Assembly: GCA_015832175.1 (NCBI GenBank)
Contig: WJXW01000011.1
Location: 806,001-870,000, forward strand
Length of the DNA: 64,000 bases
Reading direction: 5' to 3'
Source of the DNA: Paraphaeosphaeria minitans
Lineage: Eukaryota; Ascomycota; Dothideomycetes; Pleosporales; Didymosphaeriaceae
Shown here: one piece after another, positions 10,832 to 22,079 of the stretch
How positions within the stretch are numbered: position 1 is the first letter of the stretch
Layout: the number at the start of each line of letters is the position of its first letter
The notes under the pieces: model-generated
The model's database searches: none
The model's input: only the letters and a program-made list of their open reading frames with translations
What the model was told of the DNA's origin: nothing
Program-made: the position numbers and the translations under genes

Positions 10832-12945
10832 ATGTCATCTGGCCACCATGGTGAATTGGACCCATTGGACACGAGCGTCATTCGCTCGTGGCGCTCCATC
10901 GTCACGCTTATTGTCTTTGTCCTCACCAACATCATCGTCCTCTTTCCCTTCCACATCCCTCTGCCCGTGCCCGTGGTAGCACGCGATGCATTCTTCAAGG
11001 CTCTGGCTTCCTTGCGCGTCATTGCCCCCCGCAAGGACTCTGCCCGTAGCTATGACCGGAAACTGCTATGGAAGAGGTTCCCCATGAACTTTGTCACTGC
11101 CCCACTGATTGCCGACCTTTTTCTCCTGGCCATATTGGCCATCGGCCGCACTGAAGTGCACGATGGGACTGTCGGCGCAGACAACATCTCACCGCTGGAC
11201 ATCATGGCCTTCTTCCTCTCCTTGGCCTATATCGCCATTTCCATTGATGCCTCGGGCCTCATTCGCTACCTGGCCTTCCGAGTCCTCACATGGGGAGGCA
11301 AGGTTGGACATCGACTTTTCTTCTACCTGTACGCTTTCTTTTTCCTTCTTACCGCCTTCATCGGGAACGATCCCGTCATTCTCTCGGGCACCGCGTTTCT
11401 GGCGTACATGACCCGCGTCTCCAGCAACATTCTTCACCCGCGCGCTTGGATCTACACACAGTTTACCGTTGCCAACATGGCATCAGCCATCCTTGTCTCT
11501 TCGAACCCGACCAACTTGGTGCTAGCAGGAGCCTTCGACATCAAGTTCATCAACTACACTGCCAACATCATCGTCCCTGTTGTCATCACCGCAATCGTTC
11601 TCTTCCCCTTTCTCTTGTACATCGTCTTTGCAGACGAGTCGCTCATCCCAGTCTCCATCAAGATGCACGAGCTGCCAGAGGAACTGAAGAACAAGAAGCC
11701 TGTCAACCCCAACATCCCAAATGCCCGCGCAAACATGGGAGAGCAGGAGGAGGAGCACTTGAATGATGAGACCGGCCAGCTACTCTCGCTTGAAGAGATC
11801 ATGAATCCATTCCTCGACAAGAAAGGCGCTGCATTTGGTGGCGTCATCATGGGCCTGACGCTCATCGCCGTACTGGCCTTGAACGCTGCGTCATCCTCCA
11901 GTGGCGAACATCCCGTCTTCTGGGTCACGGTTCCCGCCGCTGTAATCCTGATCGTTTTCGATCTGGCGCTCGGGTGGCTGAACCGCAAGGAGACGCGTGA
12001 AATCGCACGCCAGGGCCGCGAGCAACTCGAGACCAAGAAAGAGCTGAAGGAACAACTGCACCCTGTCCGGGAATCACCTCTCATGGGGCCGTCGGAGTCG
12101 GATACAGTCATCGAAAAGGGCGCGGTCGAAAATGATCACGTCCCGCCAACAACATCGACAGTTGAGGGTGAAAAGCAGAATGACACATCACCCGCAACCG
12201 TTGAACAAGGCAGGAGGGAAGCCTCGCGAGACCGGACAACGTTGTCATCCCTCATGGTCCAGTCCTGGCGCTGGCTGCAAGAAACATTCCCTACCTCCAC
12301 CACGGTCCTCGCGCATCTCCCTCTCGCATTGATACCATTCGCCTTTTGCATGTTCGTCCTCGTCCAAGCGCTCGTCTCCCACGGCTGGGTCGCAGTATTC
12401 GCCTTCGGCTGGGACCACTGGGTCAGCAAAACCGGCACCGTCGGCGCCGTCGGCGGCATGGGTTTCCTCTCTGTGGTCCTCTGCAACGTACGTCCCCTCC
12501 CCTCGCCTCGCCTCGCCTCGCCTCCCCCACCCCACCCCATCCCAATCGACCCCATCCCAATCGACCCCCCCACTAACAGCACCCCGCCCCAACCCAGTTC
12601 GCAGGCACAAACATCGGCACCTCGATCCTCCTCTCCCGCGTCGTGCAAGCGTGGCAAAAGATCCACGCCCAGCCCGGCGCCCCGCCCATCTCGGACCGCA
12701 CCTTCTGGGCCACCGTCTACAGCATGGCGCTCGGCCTCAACTACGGCGCCTTCAGTGCCGCCTTCTCCGCCTCCCTCGCCGGCCTGCTCTGGCGCGACAT
12801 CCTCGCCCGCAAGCACATCCGCGTCGGCAGGCTGGACTTTGCCCGCGTGAACCTGCCCATCATCGCCATCAGCATGGTGGTTGGGTGCGTGGCGCTGATT
12901 GCGGAGATTTACATCGTGAGGGGGAGTGAGCCGTATGATGAGTAA
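10832..12945 (+). CDS. Ion-transporter (CitMHS/ArsB-NhaD type) superfamily permease
   Basis: Two exons: 10832-12487 and 12598-12945, joined across a 110-bp intron (gtacgt...cccag), giving 667 aa. The open frame extends upstream to 10793 but the first ATG is 10832. There are many hydrophobic segments, for example WRSIVTLIVFVLTNIIVLF near the N-terminus. Two hallmark motifs of the IT superfamily are present. One is SNPTN at residues 224-228. The other is GTN at 555-557 in CNFAGTNIGTS, and it straddles the intron. A long hydrophilic loop (about residues 275-330 and 395-480) separates the two halves. The substrate is not readable from sequence: relatives move citrate, arsenite or sodium. The intron is low-complexity, with repeated cctcg and ccccatcccaatcga units. 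Confidence 0.8.
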
Positions 12946-13901
12946 TGGCGAAGAAGGGAGGGTGGCAGGTAGTCTGGTGGGATCAAGAGAATGTCCTTTG
13001 TTCTTCTGCGAGGTGTCGCCTGGTTTCAGAGATATCCCGAGAAGCACACCTACCTACCAACCTATCACGTGCATCGCGTTCCTCCCGTCCCCGTACCTTG
13101 CCCGATCTTGCCCGCACGCCACCAGCATCCCGCGTTCCAAACAAACTGTCGTCGAACTATTTTTTGCTACGTCGCGCCCCGTTGATTCGTTCTCCTTCTC
13201 CCGCTGTTCACCAGTCCTTCATGCATGCATGCATGCATGCGGCGGCGGCGGTAGGCCCGCCCACTCCCTACTTACCTAGACTAATTAGGTTGGCGTACCA
13301 CAGTCGCGCTGCAACCCCCAACCTCAACATCACCACGTCCCCTTCTGCTGCCCACCAGATGCAGGCTCACCACGAAAGACCGCGGCGCACGACGGCGGCG
13401 CGGCGCTGCCCGCATTCCGACGCGAGCCTACCAGCTCCCCCTCCCCCAGTAGCTTCACATTTTCACTGCATCACATAACATCGCAGCACACACACACACC
13501 ACACAGTTCACAGTTGAGAAATTGTCTTGATGCTCATCATTGCAATTGCGCGCACGCGAGGTAAGAAGTGAACGAAGCCCCAGTAGCAGGCCGCTGCTAG
13601 CAGAGCAGGTAGGGGCCGGGGTGCAAAGTATATACACGTGAATCGAATCTGAATCGCCGGCCCGCGTTGACCGACCACCGATCAGGTCTCCTGGCGGGCA
13701 GCACAGCACGCCACGCTCTCCACAAGAAAGACAGTCAAGATGCTGAACAACAAAGCCCAACGCATGCAACGCAAATTGTCAAGTCGACCGGCAGCCCGAC
13801 ATAGCCATGCCACCAAGTTGCCAAACCATGTGCAGCGAGTAGAAAGGAACGTAGCTGAGCAAAATGGTGGAAAAGAAGCAAAGACATGAGATGGGGCGCG
13901 C
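12946..13901. other. Intergenic region with microsatellites
   Basis: No gene seen. It contains an (ATGC)5 tract at 13221-13240, a CA-rich run at about 13487-13505 and pyrimidine-rich stretches. It holds the 3' flanks of two convergent genes. Confidence 0.45.
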
Positions 13902-14900
13902 TTAATCTGCCCATGAGTAGCCCTGGTACGACTGGAGGGGCGCGGCGACGTTTGCGGCAAACTCGCCCTCGTAGTTGCCGGGCGGCGAGTAGTTGCATAC
14001 GGTGTACAGGTTGAGCTCGGAGGGTGCGCCGTTGATGGTCATCTTGGAGCCGCAATCGATGGTAACGCAGCCAACGTGGGTGGTCTCCTTCCAAAGCACC
14101 TGGGTGAGATGACCCCACTCATGGAAAGTGCTCATGTCGGGATTGGCAGCGAATGCGCCGTAGATGTCGGCCTCAGCCTTGTACCAGGACTCGGTGACAC
14201 CAGCAGTCACGTTGTAGGCATCACCGGAGACGGTGAAGAGGTTCTGACCCTGGCCGTTGACGACGTGGTGAGTAAAGTCGCAGTAAGCAGCGGCGGTGCT
14301 GGCAGCAGATTCGCAGTCGCTGCTCCACTCGAGGTTGGATGAGCCGTGGTTGGCACGCGCGCGGTTGTGGTGCCACAACATGGAGTCTTGGTAGTCGCCA
14401 CCGGTTGAAAGGTAGGCCTGGTCGTCTCCGGATTTATGAGTTACACCGTAGATGGGAGTAGAGGAGGGAGTGGCAGCCGGGGTGCTCGAAGGTTGGGGAG
14501 CCGAGGAGACAGGCGGCACATAGACGGAAGAGTAAGTGCTAGGTTGCACATAGGCGGGAGCAGTTGAGCTGGGTGCAGGCGCTACAACATATCCGGGAGA
14601 GCTAGTGCTAGGCGTGGGAGCAACGCTGTATTCTGCAGACGAGGGGAAGGAAGCCTCGGGCGGGGTCTGCGAGGTGGTGACGGCAGGAGTTGGGGAAGCC
14701 TCGGGGGTTTGGTAGCCGGCGGGAGTGCTGATCTCCTCCTTGACGAAGACGGTCTCTACGGCTTGGCCAGCAGTGACATACTGGGTCACAGTTACGATTT
14801 CCAGGTCGATCTCAGTAACCATGACACGCTTCTCGAGGGGCTTGGCGACAGAGCCCATGGCAAGGGCCGAAGCCAGGAGGATGGAAGTGCAAGAACGCAT
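13902..14900 (-). CDS. Secreted CAP-superfamily (PR-1/Pry-like) protein
   Basis: Intronless, 332 aa, with ATG at 14900. A signal peptide (residues 1-19, cleaved near SVAK) is followed by a kexin-like KR at 24-25. Next comes a Pro/Ser/Thr-rich linker to about residue 155, likely O-glycosylated. The CAP domain spans about 170-315: HHNRARANHG at 177-186, GQNLF at 219-223 in place of the usual GENL, the CAP1 signature HLTQVLWKETTHVGC at 264-278 and the CAP2 signature YTVCNYSPPGNY at 299-310. Fungal Pry proteins bind sterols or fatty acids outside the cell, and some act at host interfaces; which applies here is not shown. The short 5' flank leads into a tandem repeat array at 15004. Confidence 0.9.
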   Translation of the reverse strand: MRSCTSILLASALAMGSVAKPLEKRVMVTEIDLEIVTVTQYVTAGQAVETVFVKEEISTPAGYQTPEASPTPAVTTSQTPPEASFPSSAEYSVAPTPSTSSPGYVVAPAPSSTAPAYVQPSTYSSVYVPPVSSAPQPSSTPAATPSSTPIYGVTHKSGDDQAYLSTGGDYQDSMLWHHNRARANHGSSNLEWSSDCESAASTAAAYCDFTHHVVNGQGQNLFTVSGDAYNVTAGVTESWYKAEADIYGAFAANPDMSTFHEWGHLTQVLWKETTHVGCVTIDCGSKMTINGAPSELNLYTVCNYSPPGNYEGEFAANVAAPLQSYQGYSWAD

Positions 14901-17900
14901 GTCGAAAGGAATCCGATTGGCGTGGTAGTGGATGATCCGGACTTGAAGGAGTTGACTGTTGGGAGTCAGTTGATGTGCAAACAGGACTAAATAGGAGCAC
15001 AGGATGGACTTGTGCTTTATAGGAGATGGACTTGTGCTTTATAGGAGATGGACTTGTGCTTTATAGGTGATGGACTTGTGCTTTGTAGGATATGGACTTG
15101 TGGGTCCTAGGGAATGGATTGGTGGATGCTAGGAATTGTACTGGTAGTTCCTAGAAAATAATGGACTGGTCGATCCTAGCCGATGGACCTGGGCTTCATA
15201 GGAAATGGAGGAGTCGACTCCGGAGGCAAGAAGTGTTGATGAGAGAGGGCTTACGGGTTGGTTGAGCGGAGGTTGCAGTCGGGTGCGACTTTGGCGCACT
15301 TGGGGTCCGAGGAATGAGCGAAGTGGGTAAAGTGGAAAAGAGTGTGGGTTCCTGGTAGACAAGCTACACAAAGGAAGATCGCTGATCAACAAAGGAGTGA
15401 GAAGATCGAAGAAGATGGAGAGGCACCACGGGGCCGGGAGGGCAGGTGGTTTTAACGAGTCTAAGATTAGGCGAGGGTAGGGCAGAGCAAACGTGAAACG
15501 GATGGCAGCCCCACTCAATCTCGCGGATGCGCCTGCCTTTCCTGCTTCCTTCCTGGTCGGGGTCCTGGTGGCAATGTCAATGCGCGGGGGGGGGGAGGAA
15601 GGAGCGAGGGAGCAGACACCGGGAAGCAACAGTGACCGGGAAGGAGCAGACCCGCGAAGCAGCAGCAGCAGTCGCGACCGGTCTTTATGATTCACCGGCA
15701 GTAAAGGGCGTGTTTACATTCTGCAAGGCACAAACACTGGAAACACAGCCTACGCAGCCGACCACTTCCAGGATCCAGCCCTCGCAGCCCTCGCAGCAGC
15801 CCATGGCACCAGCAGCGGACCGCCGCGGGTGCAAACATGTACATATCCGAGCAGTCGAGGCGGCGAGCGTGGGTTTGATGAGAGGGGACGTGCTAATTTG
15901 GTATGGGCGGCTGCTGATTGGCCGTCTGGCTGTCAAAGCAGGATCGACTCTGGGTTTGGGAAGGCGCTGCCGTGTACGAGGCAGGCGCGGACCCGAGCGC
16001 GGCAAGGCCCCAAGGCCATGTTTGGCATATTCACAGCACTCACCCTCATCCCCACTCCATCGTCCACACTGGGTCTGGACACTGGAACGCGTCGGCGCGG
16101 GACCATGGCACTCCTCGCGCAATTCACAGCCTGCTTCACGGCTTGCACCCACGCAACCAAGCAATCCACAGCCCAATTCACAGCCTGCACCCACGCATTT
16201 CACAGCTGGCACCCACGCAATTCATAGCTGGCACACGCGCACCCACGCACCCACGCTGCACGACATTGGGCACGCACTCACCGCACGCAGCATTACCGGC
16301 TGGACCGTTGTGGCGCTCCAGCTTAGACATCGAGCCTGGCCCCAGAACATGACAACAGCTCACTGCAGACTATGCGGTGGCACATGGCGAAACTGTGCGC
16401 GAAATTCCACGCCGGATGCTTCATCTAGATCATTATACAACTTCCCGTTTGTGCTCAGGAGAGCGGCCCACAAGTCGACATTCCTCCGAACGGCGGGGCC
16501 TGCTGGAGAGCATCCGTGTCGAGCGGCAGCTAAGACAACGCCTCGTGATCCTGACGGGACGCAAGATGAGCGATAATTTGTTTTCTCTGGTCGAGACATT
16601 GCTTCTCATCTTAGCAACAGACCGCGTCACTTAAATGGCCCGGCCTGCCAACGCCTTCTCTTTCGTGCCTGCACGTTCGCCGTGTTGCACGAAATGTTGA
16701 CCACTGTGTCATCACGTGAAACTTACTTGCAAAAGAAACCACCGATTGCACCCGAGCCAGCGCATACACAGTACTCATGGCGTCAACGTTGACTGCTGTT
16801 TCGGGCGACGACTCCAAGCGTACTTGTTGACTCAGTGTGCAAGGCGCCCCCAGGCTAGTTTCCACCATGTGGAGAAACTGCCCGCCTGGCATGCAAACAT
16901 CGCAAAACATGGCTTCTCTCGGGCATGCCCTGCACGCCGCTGCCGTCATTGTCCTGCAACGTTCAGCGTACATCGCGTCAAGATCGATATATTCAAAAAG
17001 CTACGCAGTCCGTGTGATGATTACTTCTAGGCGTACCTATTTTCGTCAGCCTGGGAGATCCTCAGGCTGACAGCTCGATGCCGTTTATTTGTTCTATTGA
17101 AAAGATATACTGTGTATAGGGGCATTCCCACATACGCTAACTGCTTACAGTAACATGCTCATTTGCTTGAAGATCCCAGTGTGATGTCGAATTTTACTCA
17201 AGTGGACCACATCCAATCAGCCCATCAGCGTATGTCTGGGGTATACCGGGCACTCATACCGTGAACTGCCTCTCTTCCATGATCACGATCGATCATCCAG
17301 TTCACCATCGCGATTTGATGCTCAGTACGCCATGAAGATTATCACGCAGACGCCGCGTTTGCCGCTCTCGCATGAACCATCAGCGCAGTCAGTACACTGG
17401 AACGTGGCGTACCAAATGCAATCGAACAGGACCGCGCCGCTCACATCAACTTCAGCGCGGGCTGCGAACAAAGTTCGGCCGTCTTTAACATGGTAGCACA
17501 AATACCCTTTAATTCGAACAAGCTTGTTCGGAGAAGCTTGTTCGTAAAATTCTATGTCCCTGGTAGCATTCCTTCACTGTCATCCCAGCGAGCCGGTACA
17601 ACCCATTCTTATATCGGAGGACTGTGAACGCTATTACACGCACCCTTGCTTTGAGCGCAAAGGGCGGGTATGTAAATGGTCCAGGCCTTTCATTGCCCGC
17701 TCCAACAATACAGTAGAATGCGAACCAGCTTAGCCCACAACGTCGTCTAGTCAACTATTGACTGCCAGCATCTCTCCAGTCCTCGAACCCTGCCTGCCGA
17801 TTGTCGCCCTGCCCCGCTCAAGATCATCCCCGGTGTGGTTACTGGTATCAACTATTGTCGATCCTGTTGCGAGCGTCGCTGCTTCACACTTCTACGCAAT

Positions 17901-18295
17901 CACGGCAGTCCATGCAGCGCATACGGAAATGATTTTCGCGAGTGATGACTTCTATTGGTGATTACAGCCGCTGTCAACGAACCCAGCCATAGATCTTCGT
18001 CTCCAGGGCCGCATACGCACATGCGTTGCAGTGTGTACCATGGAGATCATATCGATGTTCCATCCGCCATCCCAGGCGCGGTTCCTGGGCGGAAGGTACT
18101 CCGATTACCGAGATATCGGTCTCCGATACCGATGTCCGTTCTCGGTTAGGTCGATAGACCCTCGTACGGATGTTACGCCGACATTACATGAAACATCCTG
18201 AAGGGGAAGAGAGGCTGACATGTGGACGCGATGAAGCAACGACAACCAAAGAGGTTGCTTCTTTGTTTTGTCAAAAGCCTCCACTCACTAGGTAC
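14901..18295. other. Gene-poor 3.4-kb region
   Basis: Apart from the 22-bp array, I find no convincing gene. Open frames at 15129-15695 and 15527-16576 are repetitive and lack recognisable domains. There is a G10 run at 15586-15595 and an imperfect repeat of ttcacagc / acccacgca units at about 16125-16260. A perfect 16-bp palindrome, cgaacaagcttgttcg, lies at 17515-17530, with a partial second copy to 17544. Confidence 0.4.
15004..15226. repeat. 22-bp tandem repeat array upstream of the CAP gene
   Basis: About nine to ten units of atggacttgtgctttatagg plus two bases, starting at 15004, 15026, 15048, 15070, 15092, 15114, 15136, 15161, 15183 and 15205. The first four units are almost identical and the later ones diverge steadily. 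The period is 22 bp, with one 25-bp step. It begins about 100 bp upstream of the CAP start codon, within the presumed promoter. Confidence 0.85.
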
Positions 18296-19568
18296 CTAGT
18301 AGCCGTGCTTGTTCTCAACGACACCGAATGCGCCACCGCCCTTTCCGAACATCAACCTCATGTCGCCTACGATGCCCTCAGGATTCTCAAATGCTGCAAA
18401 ATGACCACCACGCTTGTGCTCTGACACGAATGTAATGGGCCCTAGAGACTGCGCCCAGCTCTTAGGAAGCAGGGCGAGCTCTTTCGGGAAATAGCCCAAG
18501 CCCTGAGGAGCACATCACGTCAGCCCTGTCCAGCTTTCGAAGAGATGGACTTACCAGCTTCACGTTTGGTATCCACGTCCTGTATGTCTTCTCGGTTGTA
18601 TAATCGCCCTTCAACGCCTCGTAATAAATTCTTACGCTAGCTGCGGGTCCAGCTCGACTCCACCAATACACACTGAGCCAATCCAGAATCTCGTCGTCCG
18701 TCCAAGGATAGTTGTCAGTCCAGTCATGCAATTTCTCATATATCCACGCCAGAAGCGCCACAGGGCTATCATTCAACGCATACCCCACCGTCTGCGGCTT
18801 CGTGCTCTGGATCTTGAAGTAGCCAAAACCGTGGTCCTGGAACCACTGCGTGCGCTCAAATCCCGCTTTCTCGTCCTCACTAAACGTACCCGTAAGATAC
18901 TTGAATCCCAACGTGAGCAGCGCAAGCGGGTTCTTATAAGGCGGCGGGCAAGCCACCATATTGATATGCGTCGCCTTCAGCGCCTCCGGATACAGCATCG
19001 CCATGGTCCGCGTGATGAACGTACCCCAATCCCCGCCCTGGCTCACATAATGCTCATACCCCAGCTTGATCATTAGCTTGTGGCACGTCTCAGCGTACTG
19101 CTTCATGCCGAACCCCTTCCTCTTCACCACCCCCGAGAAACCAAAGTTCGGCAGCGACGGCGCGACAACATGGAATGCAGGTCCGCCGTCCTTCTCGCCG
19201 TCGCTGAACAGTGGGAGCAGCTTCGCAACCTCCAGAAAGTGCCCCGGCCAGCCGTGCACGAAAAGCAGCGGGATGGCATTTCCATTGGGCGAGACCTGGT
19301 GCACGAAGTGGATGTCGATGGGGCCAAAGCCGTCGACGTCGATGGGGGTCTCGTAGTTCGGCAGGGCGTTGATGGACGCTTCGTGGCGCCGCCAATCGTA
19401 GGCCGTGCGCCAGTGGTGGACGAGTCGCTTGATGTCGGCTAGCGGCGCGCCGTGCTCCCAGCCTGCGTCTTCGAGCTCGTCGGGGAACGCCGCGAGGGCG
19501 AGTTTGTCTTGGAGGTGCTGGAGGCGGGCGTCTGGGATGGAAAGCGTGAAGGGTCGGATGTCGGTCAT
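18296..19568 (-). CDS. Epoxide hydrolase, alpha/beta-hydrolase fold
   Basis: Two exons: 19568-18555 and 18502-18296, across a 52-bp intron (gtaagt...ctcag), giving 406 aa. The N-terminal part (FTLSIPDARLQHLQDKLALA and the following lid) matches the epoxide-hydrolase N-terminal domain (EHN). The fold motifs follow: oxyanion HGWPG at 105-109, nucleophile Asp180 in QGGDWGTF and catalytic His372 in RGGHFAAFENPE, the last of these in exon 2. These are the residues needed to open an epoxide through an ester intermediate. Microsomal/juvenile-hormone-type enzymes of this layout are typically detoxifying or involved in secondary metabolism. No N-terminal membrane anchor is visible, so it is probably soluble. 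The catalytic set looks complete. Confidence 0.9.
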
Positions 19569-20658
19569 GTTTGGGGTATTCCGGGATGGGTTTGTAGGTG
19601 AGTTGGCGCGTGCTGGGATGCGGATGCGGAGACTAGTCTACCTGGACTAGACTAGATTGGGTTCCTTGGGTGAGGTGTGACGCGAGTCATGGAGCTGTAG
19701 AGGTATGACCGTTTACGACAGGCTTCACTACCTTTCCCCTCGTAATACACAGTCACGGACATTCGAATGCAATTTAGTACATTAACGTGTTGTATATCAG
19801 CCGAGTTCGGCCTGCCAAAGACGTACCCTGTGGATATATTCTCGGCTTCGTTGTTAAGTATTTGGAGGACTTGAATGACCTACCTAGGTACGCGGAAGTA
19901 TCCCGATGAAGCTTTACCTAGACGTGTACCAACTCACTCTCTCCCCATCCATCGCAAGTCGCTTCCAGCAATACCAAGATACAGCCCTGGCATTTGTTCT
20001 TGAAACTAATATCCTTAATCTTCGCAGGTCCGCAACCTGTGCCACAAAGAGCGAACTGGGTACAGCGCAGCTCGGCTACCTACTGGTTCCTCTGTCCTCT
20101 AAGCACTCAAAGTACTTGACTTCCTTGACGCAATCATACATCTCGACGCTAAACATGCTGGCTGGTTCCGATGGAATACGAACCGCACTCCTTACGACGC
20201 TAGGTAATGATGCTGCCCGCGAATTTACCAACGCAAGGTAGAACGCAGGCGGCGCCACGTTGAAGCTGTTCCGGGGCGTATCCGTTAACGTAGATTCGTA
20301 TACTGGAAGCACGTGAATACATGCGCTGTTCAATAAAGCGTCCTCTTGACACGTGCATGCATTTCAAGATCTCCGGCTCTCGAGGCATCGAAGAATGGAT
20401 CGGCTTCGGCATTGTAAGTAATTCAGGTCGCATTTCAATTCGAGGCAGTAGGTTTGTGTAAAAGCTGGAGCTTAATTCAGCTCACGCCACTGACCAATGG
20501 TTCATCTTCGGGGGTTAGACCGGACAGACTCGTATAACCACAACCTCAGCTGACCGGAGTAATCTGCGAACCATAAACCGAATGTCTGCTTTCTCGCATG
20601 AGACACAAAAAATCCAGGCTTTCGCGAAGCTTTGCATCTCAACTCACTTCAATTTGCA
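19569..20658. other. Intergenic region without supported gene
   Basis: About 1.1 kb holding the divergent 5' flanks of the epoxide hydrolase and the MDR enzyme. A gacctacctaggtacg motif lies at about 19876-19891 and a ctagtctacctggactagacta imperfect palindrome at 19633-19654. A 111-codon open frame at 19906-20241 has no recognisable motif and I do not call it. Confidence 0.4.
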
Positions 20659-21813
20659 ATGGCTACTCACATGACCGCATGGACGCACTCTCGAAAAGGT
20701 TCTCCGGATGAGGTCCTCACTCTCTCTACGCTGCCGGTACCAGCACTCGTGAGATCGAACCAGGTCCGAGTCAAAATTACGCACTGCGCTTTGAACCCTG
20801 GAGCCACCATCATCATGCAGCTTCTGCCGTTCGTTTTCCGGGCCTCGACTGCTATCCCTGAGATGGATTTCGCGGGTACAGTAGATGCCGTCGGGATCGA
20901 AGTCCCAGCCGAACGAAATCTTACCATCGGAATACCGGTTTTCGGCTCCATCCCGGTCTCCCAACACGCGGGGACGCTGTCGGGTGCGTTGGGGGAGTAC
21001 GTGGTTGTTGATCAAGGAGCCATTGTGACGAGCCCAGACGGTCTTGCAAGTCGGGAGCTTGCAGGGCTTCCCATCGCGGGATCTACAGCTCTGGAGCTGA
21101 TCAAGGCTGCAGAGCTGAAGCGAGGAGACAGCGTGCTGGTGAATGGCGCAGCGGGAGGTATCGGCCACATGGTGCTGCAGATGTGCCGCGGACGAGTCGG
21201 CGAAACGGGCAGGGTCGTAGCTACATGTTCTAAGCATAATTTGGACTGGGTAGAGCAGCTTGGTGCGGACCAAGTAGGAGCTCTCAGAAGCGAAGAGGCG
21301 TTCATACTGACTTGTACTAGGTTATCGATCGTACAGCCCATTCTGCCTTACACGAACATCTGAAAGTGACGTTCGAATCGTCTCGATTTGATGCAGTCAT
21401 CGATGCGGCCGGTGTCCAAGAGCTCTTCAACATTTGCCCCAAGATATTGAAGGAAGGTAAGCCATATGTCACCGTGGGTCCAAGGCCAAGATCGTACACT
21501 GTTCTTGGCATGCTTTCGATGGTCAAGTTGATGGCGGAGAATCTCTTGTGGCCCAGAATACTAGGCGGCGTGGCTCGCGACTACCGTCAGGTCACGGGAA
21601 TCGCTACACCTGAGGCAATGGAAGACCTAGCAAAGATGGCGCAGGCGGGGACACTGAAAGTTCATGTCGGTACACTTGTGGAGATGGAACGCGCTAAAGA
21701 GGTAAGGTTGCCAGTGTTTGTTGCGTGTCAATGGAACTAAGAAGATGTAGGGCTATGACAAGTTATTGAAAGGTTCAGTATCAGGTAAAACTGTGGTCGA
21801 GGTCAGTCATTAG
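20659..21813 (+). CDS. Zinc-free MDR oxidoreductase (quinone reductase-like)
   Basis: Three exons: 20659-21273, 21321-21701 and 21751-21813. The introns are 47 bp (gtagga...actag) and 49 bp (gtaagg...tgtag), and the protein is 352 aa. The N-terminal GroES-like fold carries THCALNPGA and EMDFAGTVDAVG. The Rossmann part has the NADPH-binding NGAAGGIGHMVLQ and the later DAVIDAAG strand. The cysteines and histidines of the structural and catalytic zinc sites are absent, which points to the quinone oxidoreductase/enoyl-reductase branch. The C-terminus ends VSGKTVVEVSH, the usual GKxVVxV end of the family. A Zn2Cys6 regulator starts 267 bp downstream on the same strand. Substrate unknown. Confidence 0.85.
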
Positions 21814-22079
21814 GAAGCTGGCATATGCCGTCGGTCTATTACAAGCTGGCTTCGCATGAAAAACAGATTGAGTAAATTTCTTGAGGAATAGGTGATCGGT
21901 GGATAGTAATAGATGGTGCACTTTAAGCCAAGAAGAAATCCGACGCTAGCCATATGCAGTCTAGTGAGGAATTGGGAGCGCCCCTGCACCAGTGTGGGCT
22001 GGCGCAGTCTCTCTGACGGACGAACACACTCGAACTTCATCTTTACTATTTAGCAATCCCGTCCTCCAGTCCCTAAGCT

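Noticed and set aside
12136..13047. Long minus-strand open frame of 303 codons
   Set aside because: It is antisense to the transporter exons and intron, with repetitive composition; the plus strand has clear membrane-protein motifs.
15129..15695. Minus-strand open frame of 188 codons
   Set aside because: Overlaps the 22-bp repeat array and is Ser/Leu/Pro-rich; no domain.
15527..16576. Plus-strand open frame of 349 codons
   Set aside because: Composition is repetitive (THA, SQP runs), there is no domain, and the region carries simple repeats; no good splice context.
19906..20241. Plus-strand open frame of 111 codons
   Set aside because: True ATG but no recognisable feature, no signal peptide and no supporting context.
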